Part shown: one piece after another, positions 12,368 to 22,700 of the stretch | Position numbering within the stretch: position 1 is the first letter of the stretch | Layout of the letters: every line of letters begins with the position of its first letter | From: Alopecurus myosuroides | Lineage: Eukaryota; Streptophyta; Magnoliopsida; Poales; Poaceae | Reading direction: 5' to 3' | Assembly: GCA_028641055.1 (NCBI GenBank) | Contig: CM054063.1 | Location: 180,178,756 to 180,242,755, forward strand | DNA length: 64,000 nucleotides | The notes under the pieces: generated by a model | What the model was told of the DNA's origin: nothing | Databases searched by the model: none | The model's input: the letters and a program-made list of their open reading frames with translations, nothing else | Made by a program: the position numbers and the translations under genes

Positions 12368-13592
12368 ATGGAGCCTCCTTTGGATCCTCACCATGGTGCT
12401 GCCGATTTTCTTCAGCGCCGCCGTGCTATACGGCATGGCAAGCGCCCGCTTGTCTCTGAGGATGGTATGTAGAATTTTTTCTACTGGTGTGCTCTGTCTA
12501 TGTACTTATCTTTATGTTGGTGTATTTCGTTTTTTATGTACGTTCCTCTCTTTGCTTGTAGGTTTGGCTTCCTCGTCATCAGTTTTGCCTCGCCGTCGAC
12601 GTCGTCGTTCTTCTTTGCATGCAGTTGTTTCCGGCTCTCTGCCTTCTTCATCTTGTCCTTCTTCCAGTTCTGCTGTTGGTTAGTTCTGTACTATTTGTGC
12701 TTGTTCGTTTTTTTGTTCTCTGTTTTTTATTTGACTAACCTTGTTTTTTTCTTTCGTAGATGGGCATGCAGTTCTTTCCGGCTCTCCGCCTTCTTCGTTT
12801 TGTCCTTGTTCCAGTTCTGCTCTTGGTTAGTTCTGTACTGTTTGTACTTGTTCCCTTTTTTTGTTTTGCTGTTTTTTATTTGACTAACCGTGTTTTTTCT
12901 TTCGTAGATGGTCTTCCTAATGTTTTTTGTTCTGTTTCGCCCAATTTGTCAAGTGTTATATCGGCGTTTCCTGCCTCTTGTTTTCGAGATGATGGTCCAC
13001 TGTTTTTGCGTCCCCGTGTCCCACCTTTTTTCCGACCTTGCCTTTTTAGTTGTCCGACAGGTTTGTTGTCCTTTTTTATTTTCCTTTTATTTTATTTGTG
13101 CGTTGTTGCATTGATGTTTTTATTTTTCTGCAATATGTGGTTTACCTTTCGTTCCATTGGTGTGTGCTATTGCTAACCAGAGACAGCTCCGTCGTGTTAT
13201 CCATCATCGTCGTTGTGTTCGTCGAGTTTTTTTTTTCTTTCTCTCCAATATATAGAGTACAGTGTTATGTGTTTTGTTTTGGCCGTTGTTTTTGTACTTT
13301 CTTTTTAATTTTCTTATTTTGTATGCACTAAATTGTAGCTCTTCTCGTTTCCTGTTTGTTTGCCGTTGTCAGAGAAGTTTGTGTCCACTCTTAAAGGTAT
13401 GTATATATGATGTCCATGGGGTTTTTTTATTTTAGTTCCTTTTATGTTGTTTTTATCGTTTTTTGTTTCTTATGGTTGTTTTTTCTGTATTTTTTCCTAC
13501 GTTGTTTTATCGTTTTTTTCCTTTTTTTTGCAGCTGCTATGCCTGGTCGGTCTTACTATGGTCCTCCGCATCATACGCGCATGCACTGCGGT
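12368..13592 (+). pseudogene. Helitron Rep/helicase, 5' exons
   Basis: A short first exon starts at ATG 12,368 (MEPPLDPHHG...) and ends before GTATGT near 12,468. It is followed by small Ser/Pro/Arg-rich exons separated by very T-rich introns ending in TTCGTAG or TTGCAG. A later exon near 13,535 reads MPGRSYYGPPHHTRMHCG and runs straight into the gypsy insertion at 13,593. Its continuation (AYFWFQERC...) lies after 44,618. The N-terminal exons show no conserved domain and their boundaries are my estimates from splice motifs. The link to the Rep gene is strong only for the last exon. Confidence 0.6.
12618..12911 (+). repeat. 147-bp tandem duplication containing an exon and intron
   Basis: The block starting CATGCAGT at 12,618 recurs at 12,765 with about 90% identity by eye. 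Each copy holds a short Ser/Pro-rich exon segment, a GTTAGTTCTGTACT donor region, a T-rich intron and a TTTCGTAG acceptor followed by ATGG. The duplication therefore adds one whole exon to the N-terminal part of the Helitron gene. Confidence 0.85.
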
Positions 13593-14466
13593 TGTCGGGG
13601 GGTTACCCCCGAGTAGGGTAAAGGCAAGTGGTAAAGGCAACAGTCAGAAGAGAAGTTTGGTCGAGTAGCCGCCTACCCGGTACTTGCTACCCGGTCGACT
13701 GCTACTCGGTCTTACGAAAAGATGACCAGAAGGAGATATTAAGCGAGTTATGTCCGTTCGAGTAGAAGAGCTGGTCCGAGTAAGATTGGCGGGAATCTAC
13801 TCGGGCCAGAAGTCAAAGGAGCCGTTCTGACACAGGATCCCGCGTATCCTGGGTCCGTACTTGGCACTATTCAAACTACTGTTCATCTAGGACCGGCCTG
13901 CCTGACAGCGACAGTGTGGAAGCAGGCGGTCGCAGGATAAGGGGGCCCTACTCTGTGTTTGGCATAGTGATACCAGACTGTCCCCTTGGTTTTGCCCAAC
14001 GACTTTCCGGATGCAGCCAAGATTAGGAACCAAAGCTGTCAGCGGGAACTCGGAAGAAGGACGATGTGCACACTATGTCGACACTTGTCCGTATTTGGAC
14101 GTATCCGGCTGGGCACCATGTATATAAGGTGCCCCGCCGCCTCCTGCTTGAGGATCGCATGCTGGGACACAGGAAACCCTAGATTCTTGACCTAGTTCAT
14201 CACAAAGAGAGAAGAGTGGCTACTCGGTAGCGAGAACATTGTACTGTGGCTACTCGGTGAGACACCAGAATACATAGAGAAAGGCAGGAGTAGGGGTTTT
14301 ACCTCCTCACGAGGGCCCTGAACCTGGGTAGATCGTGTTGTTTGCAGTGTTTAGTTCTTACCTCACGCGGCTACTCGTCGCGTGATCCCTCCTCGAGCAC
14401 CTCCAGCGTCCTTCGTCCCCACATCTTTAGCCATCCTATGGCATCTGCCGTGACACCACCACGACA
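13593..14466 (+). repeat. 5' LTR of the gypsy element
   Basis: The 874-bp repeat matches 43,745-44,618 with eight substitutions and no indel by eye. A TATATAAG box lies at 14,121-14,128, so transcription probably starts near 14,150. The motif CTACTCGG or its complement recurs about eight times. The candidate gag ATG at 14,438 lies inside the LTR. Confidence 0.96.
14121..14128 (+). promoter_or_regulatory. LTR TATA box
   Basis: TATATAAG is followed about 25-30 bp later by a GC-rich stretch and a likely start site. The same box is present in the 3' LTR at 44,273-44,280, from where it could drive transcription into the Helitron remnant. Confidence 0.7.
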
Positions 14467-17400
14467 GTTGGCGCCCACCGTGGGACAACCAGCAGCGCTG
14501 GCTGGAGTTTCTGTTCGGACGGGATCTTCTTCAGCGGAGCGCGTAGTCTGTGGCCTTGTCCACAGATTCGGCTCCTTCGACTTCGTCACCGACAACGCAG
14601 GCGACTTCGGTGGCAAGGCCATGCCGGAGGGCGGCACGGTGATCTCCTTCGGCGCGCACCTCGTCTACGTCGCCACCGTTACCGACCGTGTCTACCCCGA
14701 GCTGGTGCATGACGCGGAGGATCCTCCTGCGGTGATCGCTGCTCGCGGAAGGCCTGCTCGCCGTTCTGCGGACCGCGCCGAGGTGATGGTGACCGGCTTG
14801 GCGGCGAACGCCGGCGCAGCTGCTACTGGCGCCGCGGCCGTCGTCGAGGATCTTGCTGCCTCGAGCGCTGGTGGCAGGTCTCACAGGCCTTACGAGAAGG
14901 ACTGCAACCTCCCTCCCTCCACCACTCCGACTATTCCCGCGTCGGCTGGGCGGAATGGCATGCCGCCTCCCACCGACCTCGAGCTCCTAAGCATGAAGGA
15001 GCAGCTCGAGCGGCAACGCCAGGAGCTGCTCGCCGAGCAGGCGGAGTTGGACAAGGTCAGGCTAGAGCTTAGCTTAGACCAGCTTGAGTACAACAGGGCT
15101 CATGGCTTCACCCCAGTCACTAGGAGAGCTAGCAGAGTAGGCGCCACGCGGCGTAACCTTGGTGCCGAGATGGCGACAGTGGTAGAGGTTCCTGCTCAGT
15201 CCGCCACCGCAAACACTTCCACTAGGCCTAGGTATAGCACACCTGCCAAGACACTTAGAGCTGCAGAGGCTGTAGCTGCCGAGTTGCCTCGTCTCGACGG
15301 CGACGCGCGCGTTAGGCAGCAGGAAAGGCTCAACGAGTTGGTGTTGGAGGCTGCTAGGCAGAATGAGGAGTTCCGGAAGGCCAACCCGGGTGCCGGAGCT
15401 TCGCAGGTGGTGCACTCGCACGCGGCTAGATCTAACGATCAGGCCTCGTCTCCGCATCCCAGCCGCGAGAAGAGCCGCAGCGGATGTTCCGCCAGAGATA
15501 GGCAAATGCAGGTGTATGACCCGGCTGCTGCCGCGAGACAGCTTGCTGTGCCGCAGCAGCCCGGGCAGGAACACAACGCTGCAAGAGCAGGCTCTCAAGC
15601 CCATCAAGCTCAAAGCCAGGCCCGAGGTGGAGCACGCCCAGGTCCTTCTCAGCGTCCCGCTGCTCCGCCTACTCGGCAGAGGCAGCAGCCGCACGCAGTG
15701 GCGCCAGTCGCCAACCCGGTGGAGCAGCCTGCAGCTGTGCAGGTGGATAGATATGATGACGGCTACTCGGCCATGGAGATGGCTGGCTATGACATTCTGG
15801 ACCGTGTTGGCGAGCGCGTGTTGGCGCCTGGAGACGCAAGGCATCAGCTGGACCGGATCAACTTGTCAGCCCGGCTGGAGAACACGGGTCCCCCTGGCCC
15901 CGAGTGCTTTGGCCCGCGCATCATGAACGAGCCATCCGTGAAGAACTTCCAGCTCGCAAGGGGCACCAAGAGCTACAACGACAGCACCAAGCCGGAAGAT
16001 TGGCTCAATGACTATGTCACCGCGGTTCATATCGCGAATGGCAACAGGAGATGGGCGGTGCGCTATGTCCCGCAGATGCTAGAGGGTCCAGCTCGCACTT
16101 GGCTCAACAACCTGCCCAAGAACAGCATCAATTGCTGGCTGGATTTCTCGGACGCCTACATCAGCAACTTCACGAGCACTTACAAGAGGCCGAATAGGCC
16201 ACAACAGCTGTCTGCTTGCAGGCAGCGAGAAGATGAGACGGACCGCGAGTACCTTACTCGGTGGAGCACGTTGAGGAACACCTGTGAGGGTGTGAATGAA
16301 GCCCAGGCCATCACTTGGTTTGCGCAGGGATGCAGGCATGGCAGCATGCTGTGGCAGAGGTTGCAGAGGGAGATGCCAAACACTCTGGCAGAGACCATCA
16401 AGATTGCGGATCAATACGCACTCGGTGATCCTACTCAGCCCCTGATGGACTCCTCTGAGCCGAGAAGAAACTTCAGCAACAGCAAGCGCAACGAGTTCCG
16501 CAACAAGCGCAGGGGTGACCGAATAGATACTCGGTATGACCCTGAAGAGGTGAATGCAGTGACTGTTGGAGCTGGGGGTAGCCAAAGGCAAAAACCTGCT
16601 GGAGCCTACGGGCAGAACCAGAACCAGGGCCAGGGCAACAAGAAACCATTCCGTACTTCTCAGTCGGGTAGCGGCAACTCCGAGCAGCCGAGGAAGTTCG
16701 TCTTTGACGACATGAAGGATGGTCCATGCAGTTTTCACACTCACCACCCCTCAAGGCCTGCTAACCACACTACTCGGCAGTGCGAGTGGTGGGATGTGAT
16801 CAAGAATGATGGCTTGCCTCCTCCTCCTCCTCTGCCAGCGGCCAATGCCAATGTGCAGCCTACTCGCGCACCCGCAGCTCGGCCGCCAGTGTTCCCGAGA
16901 AGAGAAAATGTGAACCAAGTGGCTTTGGGAGCCAACCGTCACTTCAACAATGAGAGCTACCGCAACAACAACAACAACTACAACCGCAACAACAACAGAG
17001 GCAACAACAACTACCAGGGCAACAACAACAACGGCAACAATGGGGGCGGAGGCTCCAACCAGTACCAAGAGCACCATGAGAGCTACATGATCTTCACCTC
17101 TGAGCCAGTCGACAAGCAATCACAGCACAGGCGTGCCATGGAGGTCAATGCAGTGATTCCTGCTGTCCCTCACTACATGTATTGGTGTGACCAGGAGATC
17201 AGGTGGTCCCGAGTAGATCATCCCAAGGTGATGCCCAACCCGGGTAGCTACGCCTTGGTGCTGGATCCTACCTTCCTGGGTCCCGAGAAGAATGTGAGGT
17301 TCAGCAAGGTGCTAATCGACAATGGCAGCAGCATCAACATCGTGTACAAAGACACACTCGAGAAGCTTGGCCTGGCCGAGAACATGATGTTGCCCAGCAA

Positions 17401-17899
17401 GACCACTTTCCACGGCATTGTGCCCGGGATCTCGTGCAACCCGATTGGCCGAGTGTGGATAGATGTGCTATTCGGCACCAGGGAGAACTGCCGCACAGAG
17501 CGCCTGCAGTTCGAAGTGGTTGATCATCAGAGCCCTTACCATGCTCTACTCGGCAGGCCTGCTCTGAGCAAGTTCATGGCCTCTACTCATGTTGCGTATC
17601 TGAAGATGAAGATCCCTGGTCCCAATGGCATAATTACCATCTCTGGTGATTACAAGAAATCCATGGAGTGTGCCTCTGCTGGTTCCCAGTTGGCGGAGTC
17701 GATGGTGATCGCTGCCGAGAAGAAGAAGATGTATGAGGTGGTGGCCATGGCGCAATCCGCGCAAGCTGGTGCGCAAGGCGTGCCGAGTACCCAGCACGGG
17801 ACCGCGTTCCAGGCGTCTCAGGAGACCAAGAAGGTCCATGTCGACCCCGAGTTCCCCGACCGCGTAGCCATCATTGGCTCCGGGTTGGCGGAGAAATAG
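14438..17899 (+). CDS. Ty3/gypsy gag-protease
   Basis: The 1,153-residue frame runs from the ATG at 14,438, within the LTR, to the TAG at 17,897. An alternative start at 14,621 (MPEGG) would avoid translating the primer-binding site. A Gln/Glu/Leu-rich coiled-coil stretch lies near residues 185-225. The gag capsid domain spans about 510-665 (WLNDYVTAVH, ARTWLNNLPKNS, FTSTYKRPNRP, REYLTRWSTLRNTC). A C-x2-H...H...C cluster near 760-790 takes the place of a usual zinc knuckle, and an Asn/Gly/Arg-rich spacer precedes the protease. The protease active site is the variant D-N-G-S-S in KVLIDNGSSINIVY at about 957. The frame continues in phase into RT beyond the single stop, so TAG is either a readthrough point or one nonsense mutation. 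Confidence 0.9.
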   Translation: MASAVTPPRQLAPTVGQPAALAGVSVRTGSSSAERVVCGLVHRFGSFDFVTDNAGDFGGKAMPEGGTVISFGAHLVYVATVTDRVYPELVHDAEDPPAVIAARGRPARRSADRAEVMVTGLAANAGAAATGAAAVVEDLAASSAGGRSHRPYEKDCNLPPSTTPTIPASAGRNGMPPPTDLELLSMKEQLERQRQELLAEQAELDKVRLELSLDQLEYNRAHGFTPVTRRASRVGATRRNLGAEMATVVEVPAQSATANTSTRPRYSTPAKTLRAAEAVAAELPRLDGDARVRQQERLNELVLEAARQNEEFRKANPGAGASQVVHSHAARSNDQASSPHPSREKSRSGCSARDRQMQVYDPAAAARQLAVPQQPGQEHNAARAGSQAHQAQSQARGGARPGPSQRPAAPPTRQRQQPHAVAPVANPVEQPAAVQVDRYDDGYSAMEMAGYDILDRVGERVLAPGDARHQLDRINLSARLENTGPPGPECFGPRIMNEPSVKNFQLARGTKSYNDSTKPEDWLNDYVTAVHIANGNRRWAVRYVPQMLEGPARTWLNNLPKNSINCWLDFSDAYISNFTSTYKRPNRPQQLSACRQREDETDREYLTRWSTLRNTCEGVNEAQAITWFAQGCRHGSMLWQRLQREMPNTLAETIKIADQYALGDPTQPLMDSSEPRRNFSNSKRNEFRNKRRGDRIDTRYDPEEVNAVTVGAGGSQRQKPAGAYGQNQNQGQGNKKPFRTSQSGSGNSEQPRKFVFDDMKDGPCSFHTHHPSRPANHTTRQCEWWDVIKNDGLPPPPPLPAANANVQPTRAPAARPPVFPRRENVNQVALGANRHFNNESYRNNNNNYNRNNNRGNNNYQGNNNNGNNGGGGSNQYQEHHESYMIFTSEPVDKQSQHRRAMEVNAVIPAVPHYMYWCDQEIRWSRVDHPKVMPNPGSYALVLDPTFLGPEKNVRFSKVLIDNGSSINIVYKDTLEKLGLAENMMLPSKTTFHGIVPGISCNPIGRVWIDVLFGTRENCRTERLQFEVVDHQSPYHALLGRPALSKFMASTHVAYLKMKIPGPNGIITISGDYKKSMECASAGSQLAESMVIAAEKKKMYEVVAMAQSAQAGAQGVPSTQHGTAFQASQETKKVHVDPEFPDRVAIIGSGLAEK
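14468..14484 (+). other. Primer-binding site candidate
   Basis: TTGGCGCCCACCGTGGG lies one base after the LTR end, where minus-strand priming occurs. This motif is common after gypsy LTRs in grasses. I do not assign the tRNA. Confidence 0.7.
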
Positions 17900-19731
17900 G
17901 AAAGCGAGCTCATCCACTTCCTCCGTGAGAATCGGGATGTATTCGCTTGGTCCAATGAAGATTTACCAGGAGTCCCGAGGGAGTTGGTTGAGCACTCATT
18001 ACATGTGCGTCCTGACGCCAAGCCAGTGAAGCAGGCTATGCGCCGCTTCGGAGATGAGAGAAGGAAGGCCATTGGTGACCAGATCACCAAGCTGCTGATA
18101 AGCAATTTCATCATGGAGGTGCTGCATCCGGATTGGCTAGCCAACCCGGTCATGGTCGAGAAGAAGAAGGAGGATCCCAAGGCTGCCACTGCATGGCGCA
18201 TGTGTGTCGACTACACCGACTTGAACAAGGCATGCCCCAAGGATCCCTTTCCGTTACCTCGCATCGATCAGGTGATCGATTCCACTGCTGGTTGTGAACT
18301 GCTGTCTTTCATAGATGCCTATTCTGGTTTCCACCAGATTGCACTAAATCCTGCTGATCAAATAAAGACTGCTTTCATTACCCCGTACGGGGCTTATTGC
18401 TATCGTGTCATGTGTTTTGGCTTGAGGAATGCGGGTGCAACCTATCAAAGATGCATGCAGAAATGCTTGCACGACCAGCTCGGCAAAAATGTGCAGGTGT
18501 ACGTAGATGACATTGTCATCAAAACGAATAAAACACATACTCTGCTTGCCGACCTGGAGGAAACCTTTGCTAACCTGCACAAGTACAAAATGAAGCTGAA
18601 TCCGAGTAAATGCACCTTTGGTGTCCCGGCTGGCAAGCTACTCGGCTTCCTGGTGTCTAGTCGGGGCATTGAAGCCAATCCTTCAAAGATAAAAGCTATT
18701 GAGAGCATGTCTTTGCCGAGATCCCTGAAAGACGTGCAGAAATTCACTGGTTGCTTGGCATCTCTGAGCCGTTTTTTGGGCCGAATGGGCGAGAAGGCCC
18801 TGCCTTTGTACCAATTGATGAAGAAAAGTGACAAGTTTGTCTGGACTCCGCAAGCGGATGTGGCATTCAACGAGCTGAAAGCAATGCTGGCTAGTGCTCC
18901 CATCTTGGCTAGTCCGCTACCCAAGGAGCCAATGCTGCTGTACATTGCTGCGACTAACCGAGTAGTCAGTGTGGTGATTGTGGTGGAACGAGAAGAAGAA
19001 GGCAAGAGTGTGCAGCGCCCAGTGTACTATCTCAGTGAAGTGCTGTCCAGCTCCAAGCAAAACTACCCGCACTACCAGAAGATGACCTACGGCGTGTACC
19101 TGGGTGCCAAGAAGCTAAAGCATTACTTCCAAGAGCATCCTATCACGGTTGTGAGCTCTGCTCCCATCTCGGATATCATGGGCAACAAGGAGGCGAGTGG
19201 CCGAGTAGCCAAGTGGGCAATCGAGCTGGCCGCGTATGCACCCGCGTATGCGAGAAGAGAAGCCATCAAGTCTCAGATTCTGGCAGAATTCCTGGTGGAT
19301 TGGGCCGAGGTGCAGTATGAACCTCCTGCTCCAGTTTCTAATTACTGGAAGATGCACTTTGATGGCTCGAAGGTGAAGGAAGGCCTTGGTGCTGGCGTAG
19401 TGCTTACGTCTCCCAAGCGAGATCAACTCAAGTATGTGCTGCAGATTCACTTCAAGGCGTCCAACAACGTAGCAGAGTACGAGGCAGTGGTGCATGGTTT
19501 GCGAGTAGCCAAGGAGGTTGGCATGCAGCGCATTATATGCTATGGCGATTCCGATCTGGTGGTGCAGCAAGTCTCTGGCACCTGGGATGCTCTAGATGCC
19601 AACATGGCATCATATCGCTTCCTGGTACAGTCTATGACTGGATTCTTCGAGGGCTGCGAGTTCCAGCACATTCACCGAGCAGAGAACGAAGCGGCAGACG
19701 AGCTGTCCAAGTTGGGATCTTCTCGGCAATC
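17900..19731 (+). pseudogene. Ty3/gypsy pol, 5' part: reverse transcriptase, RNase H, second RNase H
   Basis: The frame is the same as gag-protease, after the TAG. RT motifs include WRMCVDYTDLNKACPKDPFPLP, FIDAYSGFHQI and the catalytic YVDD at 18,500-18,511. The standard RNase H/tether region follows at about 18,900-19,170 (PVYYLSEVLSSSKQNYPHYQKM). A second RNase H spans about 19,345-19,715, with HFDGS, NNVAEYEAVVHGL, YGDSDLVVQQV and ENEAADELSKLGS. It resembles the archaeal-type domain that marks the Tat lineage. The reading frame is cut at 19,731 by the giant-LTR element. It continues in phase at 35,557 if one copy of the CAATC duplication is ignored. The published-style open frame running on to 20,080 is only read-through into the inserted LTR. 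Confidence 0.93.
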
Positions 19732-22700
19732 TGTAAGGACCCCAGACCGGCAGTCTGAAACCCTACGTATGCATACATTCACGATCCCAGAAAGATCAGT
19801 CGTGAACAACATACACAGTTGGCACACAGAAATACATCATCCATTACACGAATACATAAAGGTATTACAAAAAGATCACATGATCAAGTTTAACGCAACT
19901 GCCACATGGGGCAGGCAACTTATCAAACACAGCGGAAGACAAATAAAACACAACGTAGTTGAGCCCAAGTCACGCCTTAACCTACAGGCTGCTGACCCGG
20001 AGACGATCCTAGTTCGCAAAGCCGTCAACTCCGTACTTCTCTTCATAAATATCCCTCGGAGGCTCCTCCTCCAAATCTGATAAGTAGATACCAGGGGCGA
20101 AACCATAATGAGTACATTTGAATGTACTCAGCAAGACATCCATCATGTCACTTACTAAACATGCAAATATGCTTATATGGTGGAATAGGTAGGCTATAAA
20201 TATGGTTCACTATCAATGGTGTTCATATATGATGACACCACAGTTGCAGTCAGATTAATCTGTATCTTCGTTGAAGAAGACACTTCAGAAGAAAACAAAA
20301 TAATATAGTTTTATTTCTCTTGTAGATATCACATGTACAAGAGGTTTTGTAAAGCTTTGTTAAAGAATATTTTCTCTTTGCAAAATTGCTTGGAATCAGT
20401 TTCCAGAATTCTTGCTTAGAGTAGAAAAGGTTTTCTTTGCAAAACATTTTGTTTTGTATAACATCATCTGGCTTTTCATCATCGACGATACCTCCACGGT
20501 ATAAGTTTCCATTCCTTTCCGAACTTCACAAGTTCAACACTTCCTTTCCAAAATTCCTTTTCAAAAACTTCCTTTTTGAAAACATTGACACAATGATAGC
20601 TACATGGCCATTCAACTGTCCATATCCGAGGACGCGGCTTCTTCGAAAAAGTTATACTCTGCAGAGGTGTACACATCCACCAGATCCAGTACACCTCCCG
20701 TGAACAATCACGGACTGTAACAACAGTATGTAAACATCAGGTATCTGATCATAACCATCCACTATGTTCAAGCTAGAATATGCCTATCTCTCAGTTGAGT
20801 TTTACCACATCCCCGGCACCGAGCTAATCCCCGCCAAGCCAGGATGCCTTAACTGATGCATCCGGAGGGAAAATTAATCCCACACTTTATATGTCTCCAC
20901 GACATTCGGTTCAGAGGATCCCATCCCCTATAGCACATTGAGATAGCACACACTAATAAGAACAAACTTCAAGTTAAGCCCCTTGCCCATGTTGGGGTAG
21001 GGTGGCAGTACGGTAAAGGTTGTCCGGCGAAGACTAGGTTATGTGTCATTTTTGAAAACACCACTTTCTCAAAAATGACCACGTCCACATTCCTCCGGAG
21101 AACAAGGATCCGCCTTTTCTCCGGGTTTTTCCGTAAAGCCTTTGTTTTGTAGAATCACAATTTTAGGGTGTCCACTTAGGGACTAGTATATTTGATGGTA
21201 ATAAATACCATAGGGTGGCTTATGGGCTTGGTATTACCAAGTTTAACTACTGGCATGATAGTGACCTATAATATAGTATAGTAGTAAATTCCACATCAAA
21301 AATAGTTTTGATAATCAAGCTTTTGTAAAACTTCAGAGGTAAAACATGCATGATAGATAATGATAAGTATTGTATCAGCAAGCATCAGGATGGCTTGCCT
21401 GGTATCTCCTTGTGTCCCTGGTTTTTGGAGTGACTGGAACTTGAAACACAGCTTCCCCACACTTCCTTCCTCTTCGTTTTCTAACGTCGTAAAAAGAATA
21501 AAGGACACACATTCAGAACCAATCAAGGCAAGCAACCATACATAACAATACATACAGCAAGGAAACTAAAAATAACTAATCACACCATTATTAATGGAAG
21601 CAAACAATCAAACAAAAACACTTGGCAAAGATGCCATTTAATAAGACAGCTTAAGGTTGGAGGAACATGTCTCACAACCTTAATACCATGGATTCAGTGG
21701 GTGTGCCACTCTCATACCAAGATATTAATAACCCAAAATACACTTAGTTTCACAAGGGTGAGACTACTAAAAGTATATAAAACATGCACACTAATAATCA
21801 TGGCAATGGGTCTATCAACCACACCACAAAAAAAGAAAAAGGTAGCTATCTTACTAAGTCTAAATTCTCATCAAGAATAAATAAGACACATGATTTGCAA
21901 AAGTTACTTTTACAAATCAGTGAGCCTACACAAGTGTAACAAGGTAATAGACTCATCAAAAAAACACACAATTCTCATAGTGAGAGTAATAGAAACAATG
22001 AATAAAAAGGAGGAATTCTATTGACATGTTTCTACTAAGGGTTTGCTATGCAAGCAAGCATAATAAATAAAGTACTAAAATGCAAACAAGGAACCATGTT
22101 ATCATAATGGGAATGAAAACATGTCCTTATGCAAGGCTACATAAATATCTACCAAACACAAGTTGGTAGGAAAAATAATTCAACACAAAAACTGCTAAGG
22201 AAACTAGTACTACTTAAACATGAAGAATCAATGGATGCATTTCAATCAAGTAATTGAAATACAACCAGAGGGTCCATGTTACAAAAACAGTAGTGAAAAA
22301 TATCTATACTTGCTATAACAAAAATATCCCATTAAGCAAAAACAATGTATCAATTTGCAGGGCAACTCCTACATACTAGTAGTAATAAAAAGGGCATTAC
22401 TAGAGGAATCAAACAACACTCCAAAGATGGATTTTTCAAGGCACACATGATTATGACCACTTACAAACAGAAGCATACCCATTTTCATTTAGCACAAAAA
22501 TCCCCAAAGCAAAAATACTAGGCACTCATTAGTTATGAAACTACATAAGAGAAATGCATCTAGTTTGGGGAAATAATGTTTCCACCAAAAATGCAATGAA
22601 ACCAGTGGGTGTTCCACTAGCATAACAAAGCATTAAGAGGTCACAATGCCTCTGGTCCATTTGCTAAAAATTAACAAAAAAAATAAACTAGCATCTAGTG

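Noticed and set aside
12149..13616. Long T-rich plus-strand frames rich in Phe/Leu/Ser
   Set aside because: They run through T-rich introns of the Helitron gene and mimic membrane proteins only because of base composition.
17984..20080. Open frame covering RT/RNase H and continuing to 20,080
   Set aside because: The last 116 codons lie inside the inserted giant LTR. The same 103-codon stretch recurs at 29,509 in the other LTR, so it is read-through and not part of pol.
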